From contig JAULJL010000025.1 in assembly GCA_030761205.1 (NCBI GenBank), positions 6,391,501-6,455,500 of the forward strand: a stretch of DNA of 64,000 nucleotides, written 5' to 3'. The notes beneath the pieces are model-generated. The model ran no database searches and was not told the DNA's origin. It saw only the letters and a list, made by a program, of their open reading frames with translations. The position numbers and the translations under genes are program-made. The DNA comes from Fremontodendron californicum. Lineage: Eukaryota; Streptophyta; Magnoliopsida; Malvales; Malvaceae. Of this stretch, positions 55,972 through 64,000 are shown one piece after another. Within the stretch, counting starts at the first letter, position 1; each line of letters starts with the position of its first letter.

Positions 55972-57435
55972 AATTAATTTCACGAGGGATATAATCCTTG
56001 ACCGCAAAGCAATTTAAACTCAAAACAATGATTATGACTTGGTCGGGGATTCAAATTTTGAAATGAAGATGTTTTAAAAAAAAAAAATTGACCACTTAAG
56101 TCTAATTAAGAAAGAGGCTTTCGCTTGTCAAGAGAAAAAAAAAAATGAATTTGAATTTGAATTTGCTAACATGAGATATGACATATAAGTCAAAATCAAA
56201 ATCCTTGTACACAACGGAATTTAACTAAGAAAGACATCCAACAAAAGTGTCAACATTATAAATGGAGAATGAACTCTAAAGATTTAACTAACAAATAAAA
56301 AATTTCAATCAAAATTCATTTTACTCGAAGCATATGCACTATCATACAATATATTTTTGAGATGAAAAGTAAAAAAATAGCACTAAAGATGAAATTAAAA
56401 GAAAATAAAAAAAAAAAGATATTGAAGAATTGGTCGAACCAAAACAAGTTGGAAACTTGGATGCGATTTATCATTGACTTGAAGTTGATAAATATGCAAA
56501 TAAAAGTCATTATGATGTTCCATTTGGACAAAAGGATACTTCCTAGCATGGGTTTTCTTATGAATTTTATGTTTGAGTTAATAATGGTTCTTATTCATCT
56601 CAATTAGAGACCAATGTTGACTCATAATGTTATTCAACTCTATGCAGTGTGCATTACAATGACATTAAAAAAATATATTCTCATGTGTATAACTAAGTGG
56701 ACAAATATGAACAAATATAATTTCTTTTTAAAAAAAATATGAACAAATATTAAAGATATAACTGAAATCTAAAAACAATTTTTGACCGAAGCTCATTAAC
56801 GCACATAATCAAAAGCCTCAAAAAAGATATAATCCCTACACCCAAAAACCCATGAACAAAATTATTTTTACTCGAAGATATTATCCTCATACCCAAAAAC
56901 AGAATAAAAAATTTCAACTAAAATTCATTTTACTCGAAGAAAGAAATTGAGAAAAAGGAAATTAATACTAATTAAAGATGAAATTAAAAAAAAAAAAAAA
57001 AAGGAGGTTAACTGGAACTGAGACGGTGTAGCTTCAAGACAGTGCACGGTGCAACAGTAGCTTCGAGGTGGTGCGCCAGTGCAGTAGGGTGGTCGAAAGC
57101 AGAAGGGCTAAGATTTTGGAAAATAATGAAATTTTGGGTATTTGACAAATTTAGATTGGTATGGATCCATAATAACTAACAAAAGCAAGGGTAAAATTAA
57201 CCCAAAGGTTAAATTAGTAAAGGTATAAAAGGAACAAAAATTATATTCTCCCGAAATGTAACATAACCAAAGAAAGATGCATGTTTGTGATTCACCCCAT
57301 ATGTTTGAATAGTGTCACTCTAATTAATGTAGCACTCCTTAATTTCAGGAATGTTTTTGAACCAAAAACGATAATCTTATGATAAAAACTCAAATTAAAC
57401 GCTTCCTAATTCTTCTAGTCTACTTCACTATAAGA
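55972..57435. other. Intergenic with a local duplication, no gene seen
   Basis: The block aaaaaatttcaa(t/c)aaaattcattttactcgaag..aaagatgaaattaaa occurs at about 56297-56400 and 56907-56990. A runs at 56073 and 56985 are common. No credible frame. Confidence 0.5.
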
Positions 57436-57439
57436 AAAA

Positions 57440-58302
57440 ATCATCTTTGAAATTTGTATACATATATACCTATACTAACTACAGAAGTTGTCCCTTAAGC
57501 CAAGAGATTGCTTAATTTGAAATCAAGAGGCATGGCTTAGGGGACACCTAAGCTAGGGATTAATTAAGATTTGGAGGATAATTAGGATGTTGAGTTGCCA
57601 CTTATTTTATTATGGTGAAGGAAGAAAGAAAAAGAGAAAGAGAAAAAAAAAAAAAAAAAAGAGCGGAAAGGAAAAAAGAAAGAAAGAGGAAAAAAGAGAA
57701 AGATTTGTGTATTTATTTCGTGTTTGTATTATTTTTTTATCATAATAGTATTCAGGGTATTATATATTTATATAAATTTTAACACGTTTATAATTCGTTT
57801 TATGTAGATTTTGATATATTCATGTATTAGTGTCGTGTTCATGTTATTTGTCGTGTTATGTTTTAATTATTTTTCTCATGTTGTGTTCGTGTCGTATAAT
57901 CATGTTGTGTCTGAAATTTTCAAGTTTAATTGACACTATTCGAATAACTTCCAATTTTGTGTTATGTGCCATCGTGCTCGTGTTATTTTTTCATGTCATA
58001 ATAGTAGATATTATATATTTATATAAATTTTGATACGTTAGTAATTCGTTTTACGTAGATTTTCAATATATAAATTTATATATTTTTTCGGGTTCAATTG
58101 ACACTATTCAAATAACTCACAATTTTGTGTCAGGTGTCGTATAATGATTAAAATTATTATTTGTCTATAATAATCTATACCTCTATACCTATACATCTAT
58201 AAAAATACTTAAAAGTTGTCCTCAAGCAAGAGAATATCATTCAATTTTGGGAAAAAAAGCTTGAGTATTAAAGGGGTTGGGGGGTTTAGTTAGGGTGCTT
58301 TT

Positions 58303-58347
<45 letters not shown>

Positions 58348-58960
58348 AAGAAAGAAAAGAAAGGAAAGAGAGAGAGAAAAGAAAGATGGTAGAAAGGAAA
58401 GTGAAAGATAGAAGAGAAAATTTGTGTTTGTGTTGTTTTTGTATTCGTGTGTTCAAAATATTATAAATTTATATAATTTTTACATGTTAATAATTCGTTT
58501 TATATAGATTTTAACACGTTCGTGTATCCGTGTCGTGTTCGTGTTATTTTTTCGTGAGTTCAAAGTATTCGTGTTCGTGTTATTTTTTCGTGTGTTCAAA
58601 GTATTATAAATTTATATAATTTTTACAAGTTAATAATTCGTTTATGTAGATTTTGACACATCCATGTCGTGATAATGTTATTTTTCGTGTCGTGTTAGTT
58701 TTATTTTTTTCGTGTGTTCAAAGTCTTATAAATTTATATAAATTTTTATATGTTAATAATTGGTTATATATAAATTTTGACACGTTCGTGTATTTGTGTT
58801 ATGTTCATGTTATTTTTCATATTGTGTCGTGTTTTAATTATTTTTTCCATATTATGTTCGTATCGTATAATTATTTTGTATCCGAAATTGCCGAATCTAA
58901 TTGACTATATTTAAATAACTCTCAATTTTATATCAGGTATCGTATAATGATGAGAGTTAT
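57440..58960. repeat. Degenerate tandem duplication of about 700 bp (cgtgttcgtgtt family)
   Basis: Unit 1 (about 57465-58150) and unit 2 (about 58180-58960) share an order: agttgtcc(c)t.aag.caagaga; a purine-rich tract (gaagaaagaaaaga..); tataaatttatataa-ttttacacgtt.ataattcgtttta; cgtgttcgtgttatttttcgtg; and a caattttgtgtcaggtgtcgtataatga end. Unit 2 contains an extra internal repeat. The family also appears at 30545-31840 and 50560-50640. Confidence 0.7.
58307..58344. repeat. T38 homopolymer
   Basis: Thirty-eight consecutive T. An A run of about 20 sits at the corresponding place in unit 1 (57643-57660), on the opposite base. Confidence 0.9.
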
Positions 58961-59435
58961 CATTTTTTAAAATTATCTTTACTCCTCTTACTTTTTTATC
59001 TTTCAACTTTATTATAAAGTATCAATTCAAATTCGATAACATGCCCATAGTGAAATGCGGACATATATCTAATATGAAGAAAAGAAATCACCTTATTCAC
59101 TATTAGCGAAAATTTTAAACTCTACAAACAAAATTTTTAAAAAAAAAAATGACATTCTTTTAAGATATATTAAAATAACTAATATATTAAAAAAAATATA
59201 CACTTATAAATCTTTCTAATCTCATTTGTGAAATTTAAAAAAACTATAATAACAATATATAATTGAATTGATGTTAAAAAATTGTTCCTTTCTTTTATTT
59301 CCTAATTTTATGTAAAATCCGATTAATAATAGATAGCTATAAATATTGGTTAAAAATAATTATAATATATTATAAAAATTAATTAAAATATTATCTAAAA
59401 TGAATTAAAGTTAATGCACAATTTTCATCAATTAT
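58961..59435. other. AT-rich intergenic, no gene seen
   Basis: No repeats or frames of note. Confidence 0.5.
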
Positions 59436-59445
59436 AATTTTTTTT

Positions 59446-59990
59446 GGGTCAAAATATTTGGAAGGTCCCTATACTATATCATCTAGTACAAATTAATTTT
59501 TTTACTATAAAACTGAGTAATTTAATCCTTGTTCTTTTAAAATTGAAACAAAAAAGTAAAATCCTAATTGGTGTAACATGAACCGTTAAAAAAATTGACG
59601 TGACATTTAGCTTGTGTTTAGTTGATAACGTAGGTGTCAAATGCTGACATAGTATCAATAAAATATATTATTTTAAACTGACGTAGACAAAATAAATAAT
59701 CAAATTATTTAAAATACCACATCAAATGTTGAATATATATTATTTATTCATCCACGTTATTTTAAAATAATATATTTTATTAATACCACGTCAACATTTG
59801 ACATCCACATCATCAACTAAGCACAAGTTAAATGTCACATTAATTTTTTAAATGATTCACGTTACACCAATTAATGATTTTATCTTTTTTATTTTAATTT
59901 TAAAAAAACAAAAAATAAATTATTCGATTTTATAATAAAAAAACCAATTCACACTAACTAATATAATATAAAAATCTTGCAGATACTTTG
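59446..59990. mobile_element. MULE-like palindromic MITE, 545 bp
   Basis: The two halves are inverted copies of each other over about 230-250 bases with roughly 75-80 percent match by eye. For example taattggtgtaac (left, about 59566) matches gttacaccaatta (right, about 59862), and gataacgtaggtgtcaaatg matches catttgacatccacatcatc. The 10-bp sequence aatttttttt flanks both ends (59436-59445 and 59991-60000), consistent with a MULE duplication. No coding. Confidence 0.85.
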
Positions 59991-60248
59991 AATTTTTTTT
60001 CTTCTTTTGTCACTTAAAAGAATGCCACTAATTTTATGTAACTATGAACTTTCAAATCACTAGGAAAATCCAATTCCAAACTATGGGACATAGTCGACTG
60101 TTGAAAATTATTAACCATCCCCTCGGTATCACTTGGTAAATAAAACTTTTAACACAAAGAGACTGACGAGAATTCTGTGAAGGATGTAATGAAATAAAGT
60201 GGGTCATTAATTGGGCAGCTACAGTCATCCACGCAACCTTAGGATAAG

Positions 60249-60266
60249 CCCCCCCCCCCCCCCCCC
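60249..60266. repeat. C18 homopolymer
   Basis: Eighteen C directly followed by seven T, unusual in this AT-rich context. Confidence 0.9.
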
Positions 60267-60504
60267 TTTTTTTCTGGGTCTGTTCCAGGCTGCCCTTTCA
60301 TTATTTTTCTTGCTCTACTTTCTGTCCAACACGCTATCCTGTACCACCATGATTTCTGTCAAATATATAATATTTTACTAATTATTGAAAAGTAATGGGA
60401 ACCGGATCCAATAAAAGGAAGTAGAATTCTACCTTATTGCTTCATTCACTGTAATAATAAGAAATGCAAGTGACATGATTTTTTGTCTTGGATGGAGAAA
60501 CGAT

Positions 60505-60830
60505 TATTATAAAAGTGTTAAACATTCAATTTAAAATCAATCGACAATAGATAAAAAGATCCAACTTGAATATAAAATCAAACAAATATGAGATAACATC
60601 ACTTAGTAATCCCCCTAACGAATAGGACAATACGTGAACCTCACATGAGATTAAACAGGAGTAACATACAATAACAACATAACAGAACCTGGATTCTGAT
60701 AACATGTTAAGTATCCAATCTAAAATCAATTGACAATAGGTGGAATGGGCACAACTTGAATATAAAATCACAAGAAATTCAAAATTTAATATATGTGGGA
60801 TAACAGGCAGGCAAAACACTATATACATGA
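60505..60830. repeat. LTR/TRIM-like remnant with a direct repeat
   Basis: aacattcaatttaaaatcaa..gacaatag..aacttgaatataaaatca (60519-60580) recurs as agtatccaatctaaaatcaa..gacaatagg..aacttgaatataaaatca (60711-60770). Before the second copy is ttctgataacatgttaag, a decayed form of the tctgatacca/TGTTAAG junction of primer site and LTR. It may be two LTR edges of a small element. Confidence 0.45.
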
Positions 60831-61300
60831 AGTAATATGCTTGACTACACTACACAAAATTATGAAATGGATCATTACATTATAGAAGATGAACATGGTT
60901 CTTAAATTTCCAACAAGGATGCAATAGTTCTACACCCATGATTCTCTGGGAGAGGTCCATTTCCGGGACGGATGGAGATTATCACTTCCAAACCTGAAAT
61001 GTTTGTTAATACAAGTATAATATCTTAGAGATATATTCTAAAGCATATAAAAAACTTAGAGAAAAACCTACCAAGAGAAGCTTTTCTATTCACCTAAATA
61101 ATACTCCATTGATGATCCTTTCTCATCAATGCAAACCCTAGGCACTAGGTATGGTATAGAAATAGTAATACAAAAGACTAGTAATGATAATATATTATTA
61201 AAACAAACTATAATAGGTGTCAGATAGGGGCTTGATTTAATGGAAAAACTGAAACGATAGGCCAAGGAAATTGGAGGTTGCAAATTCAAATGCTCCACAT

Positions 61301-61495
61301 CTATGTTGCCGACTTTTCATTTTTCTTTAAATACCCATGTCCGACAACCATGTCTGACGCATATCCGAACATTGATATGGGGATATGATCTTCCAAGGAC
61401 ACTCCAAATACATGAAAAAACTTAGAAAAATTGAATATATCCGTGTCGAACACATACCCATGTTCAACATTCACACCCAAGTCCGAGTAACATAG
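61301..61495. mobile_element. Small MITE, 195 bp, copy A (in the last intron of the DEP-like gene)
   Basis: Left end ctatgttgccgac, right complement ctatgttactcggac. Flanks ctccacat and ctccacag form an 8-bp duplication with one mismatch. The inside matches 63658-63854 in opposite orientation (cggacatgggtat, aaggtccttgga words). Confidence 0.78.
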
Positions 61496-63657
61496 CTCCA
61501 CAGCGAATGTTTGAGTACTAAGCACTAACTAGTTTATACTAGCAGAGAATGGAGGCTAGCATCTAGATGTTGTTAAAATCAATTTATATAAGGAATCTTG
61601 CAATTAAAATCACAAAAAAAGTGGACTAGCAACATCACTTTTTATAACCAGGGTTATTTGAAGGAATAAAAAAAATTAATTCAAGAAACAGAAACAGCAA
61701 AAGTTACCTGCAGCCCTGGCTGCCACAGCTTCTTGAAAACTATCTGTTACGAATAACATGGCTGCTGGCCTATCAACTCCCACAGTTTTCAAAATCTCAA
61801 AATAACTATGTCTGACTTGTTTGTTTCTGCATGTTGAGATTAGAGAAGGTTCACCAGCTAGGAGAACAACTACCATATTTAAGCAGATAAGCAACGAGAA
61901 GTTACCCCACTGTGGTATCAAAAAAGCCACACAAGTATTTTCTCAAGTCCCCATAGTTAGAGTTAGCAAACAGAAGCTGTTGTACTTCCCTGCTATTACT
62001 TGAGTATATGTACACCTTAAATGAAAGAAACAGTAATAATGAGCTACGTTTCAGAACATTGAGTAATAAGTTCAAAAGAAGGTAATTCATCTACTTCTTT
62101 CATGAATAAACTTGGCCACTTAAATGTCCAAGTGTGCTTAAATCAAAACAAAAATAAAACCATCAGTCAACCCTAAACATCTCTAGCTTAGACAATATTA
62201 ACCAAATGATATATGAGAGAAATATAGAAAGAATAGGGAACAAGCAAAGGTGACACAAAAGCTAATCAAATTAATTGTTAAATGACTAAAATTATAGCCT
62301 CGAAGTTAAAAACATGGAAAACAAAGAGTCTGTCCATCTTATAACACAAGAATTAAAGCGAGAAGGAAATGTAAAATGAACATTTCAAAGAGATCTTCAT
62401 CATAGTAGATATGTTGAAAACTGCAGGAAAAACAATTTTAATATCAATGAATATTTACTCAATAAAATCATATGTACCTTGATGCCCGAAGTCTGCCACC
62501 TCTCAAGAGCTTCAGGTACGTCCTCGAAAACAACACCAACAAACTCATTGTTTTGAAATCCATTTCTCCATATATGACCCTGTGCAAAAAAATAAAATGC
62601 TGCAGGGGGAGTTGGGTTCATTAAACAACATTTTATCTGCTAAAGCTGCATCCTGGTGCATTTAGTTTAAATTGATGATAAAAACTCATTCAAATAGCAA
62701 TCAGAAGGCCCATATACAACATGCATAACAAACAGTTTCCTTCTTAGTAGTAGTAGAAGCTTTAACAGCACTCAGCCAAGAAACAGGAAAGGGGTAGAGA
62801 GAGGGGATCATTCCAAAAGCACTTGTAAGGCACAATTAACCTTGGCAACAATAGCAATACTTCAAAAGTAAAAAGAAAAGAAAAAAAAAAAAGACATAGT
62901 AAAACACACTTCCCCTAGATGTACACTTTCAAGCCTAAATAAAAGTGGATATACCTTACAACAAAATTTGCATCATATTTATTCTATATGAAACCACAAT
63001 TCCATAACGTTCAGTCACAAATTGCATCGCTTTTTGAGCATCATAAATCTAAGAGCAAAAATAATAGCATCAAACCTTACTTGAGAACGCAGCAGATCAA
63101 TATCATGTTGAGTTTCTTCTGTGTCATATGTTGTTGCTACATGTTTTCCAACATTATCAAGGGCATAGGGAAAAAGAATATCGGTCACAAATGACATTGG
63201 GCTCACTGTCCCTTCAATAGTAAGGAGTAAACAACGCTGCACCAGAAACAGAAAGAGGTTAAAGACAACTTCCATATGAAGCACTGTAGTGGTACTCATG
63301 TTAGAAATCATAGAGAATGTAACATATTCTAAATGTAACATTTATTCTTAAATGGAGAGAAACCTACCTGAGAAGGCTCAATCGTGTAATCTAGACCAAA
63401 AGACCCCACCTTTGGTCCCCTGCTGAAATTCCCAGAACATCCACAAAGCCCATTTACATTGCGTAGGGGACCATGATTTGGACTGGACCAGTCCAGCCCC
63501 AACTGGTGAAGCTTAATAGCAGCATCAAAAAGATAATGATAGCATTCAGCCTGGTATAGAAGCACATATATTAGTACTAGGACACATAACAAGTTCACTT
63601 GGTTTGGACATTAGCTATGCTCAAAGTCAAAGTTTATTGTTGAAGTGCAATTCACAT

Positions 63658-63854
63658 CTATGTTACTCGGACTCGGATGTGAGTGTCGGACATGGGTATG
63701 TGTCCGACACGGGTCTATTCAATTTTTTTTCAAGATTTTCATGTATTTGGAAGGTCCTTGGAGGATCATATTCCCATACTCATGTCCGGATATGCGTCGA
63801 ACACGGGTGTCGGACATGGATACTTCAAAAAAATAAAGAGTCGGAGCAACAAAG
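63658..63854. mobile_element. Small MITE, 197 bp, copy B (inverted relative to copy A)
   Basis: Left end ctatgttactcggactc, right complement ctttgttgctccgactc. Flanks attcacat (63650-63657) and attcgcat (63855-63862) form an 8-bp duplication with one mismatch. It lies in the intron upstream of the exon at 63550. Confidence 0.8.
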
Positions 63855-64000
63855 ATTCGCATTAACATGATCATCCAGCATGGTGCAATAGAATATCATA
63901 GAATACAACAGTTAATTGCTAATTAGTGAAGACCTATGACAGAACAGAAGGTAAAAGACTTCAAAGTACATGAAGCCACACATAAAAAGGAAACCCAAGG

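Larger units (their letters stand above)
60902..64000 (-). pseudogene. Methylthioribulose-1-phosphate dehydratase/enolase-phosphatase E1 (DEP-type), 3' part, E1 domain damaged
   Basis: In methionine salvage this bifunctional plant enzyme dehydrates MTRu-1-P and then enolises and dephosphorylates the product. Exons on the minus strand: 63550-63368, 63236-63081, 62579-62478, 62015-61906, 61826-61708, 60993-60902. Splice phases agree throughout. The first covers the end of the aldolase-like dehydratase domain (AECYHYLFDAAIKLHQLGLDW). The rest is the HAD phosphatase: TIEGTVSPMSFVTDILFPYA, GHIWRNGFQNNEFVGVVFED, VYIYSSNSRE, LFVTDSFQEAVAARAAG, ending in a LLEI stop. Two faults stand out. The family's nucleophilic Asp in DIEGT is Thr, and LLRSQ joins directly to GHIW although the family has about 45-50 cap residues between; the 501-base intron there holds no such exon. 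Upstream exons lie beyond 64000. It may be a decaying paralogue or a dehydratase-only protein. Confidence 0.82.

Noticed and set aside
56316..56607. Overlapping open frames on both strands
   Set aside because: Low-complexity A/T-rich frames within a locally duplicated non-coding block.
60249..60273. Poly-C tract as evidence of an organellar or vector junction
   Set aside because: The sequence on both sides is ordinary nuclear AT-rich DNA with no organellar or vector match that I recognise.

Overview
The window is plant nuclear DNA, most likely from a eudicot (inference). It is AT-rich, its protein genes have short exons with GT..AG introns, and most of it is plant transposable elements: Ty1/copia and Ty3/gypsy LTR elements, CACTA, hAT and MULE derivatives, and a LINE-like retroposon. 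I see no rRNA, tRNA, CRISPR array or prokaryotic gene.

Region 1 (1-23575) is a nest of LTR elements. The oldest layer is a minus-strand Ty1/copia remnant (18044-23575). A plus-strand-annotated CACTA element with TAC target duplications (19316-20743) sits in its gag. Its integrase region is cut by what looks like the terminal end of a Tat/Ogre-like LTR (18043 running leftwards). That LTR is split by the largest complete element, 2043-15724, with 2.7-kb LTRs, a TAAAT duplication, a tRNA-Arg primer site and a gag frame broken by two UAG codons. This element has no protease, reverse transcriptase, RNase H or integrase, so it is a non-autonomous TR-GAG/LARD-like element. Its 3' interior carries about 34 copies of a 40-bp hairpin-forming repeat interleaved with a second short repeat.

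Region 2 (23576-32640) is intergenic sequence around one intact three-exon bHLH transcription factor gene (27538-28412, bHLH162-like). It is followed by exon-like fragments of an unrecognised decayed gene and a LINE-like retroposon with a 10-bp duplication.

Region 3 (32641-37893) is a Ty1/copia element that lost gag and protease but keeps a 2.8-kb integrase/RT/RNase H frame. It lacks a normal 5-bp duplication and is instead flanked exactly by 341-bp direct repeats.

Region 4 (37894-43778) holds a LINE RNase H scrap and a CACTA-like element that appears to carry a captured gene piece and is itself hit by a hAT MITE with a perfect 8-bp duplication.

Region 5 (43779-53100) is an intact five-exon WSD1-type wax ester synthase/diacylglycerol acyltransferase gene on the minus strand (482 codons, all introns phase 0). 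Its second intron carries a young, nearly full-length Ty1/copia element (45129-50474, LTRs differing at one visible base, GGGAA duplication) in the same orientation as the gene.

Region 6 (53100-60900) is repeat-rich intergenic DNA with two hAT-like MITEs, a MULE-like palindromic MITE, a Myb/SANT-like fragment, a degenerate 0.7-kb tandem duplication and long homopolymers. Region 7 (60902-64000) is the 3' part of a minus-strand gene for the methionine-salvage bifunctional enzyme (methylthioribulose-1-phosphate dehydratase/enolase-phosphatase E1). Its phosphatase half looks damaged: the catalytic Asp is replaced by Thr and a cap-domain exon is absent. Two copies of one MITE lie in inverted orientation in its introns.
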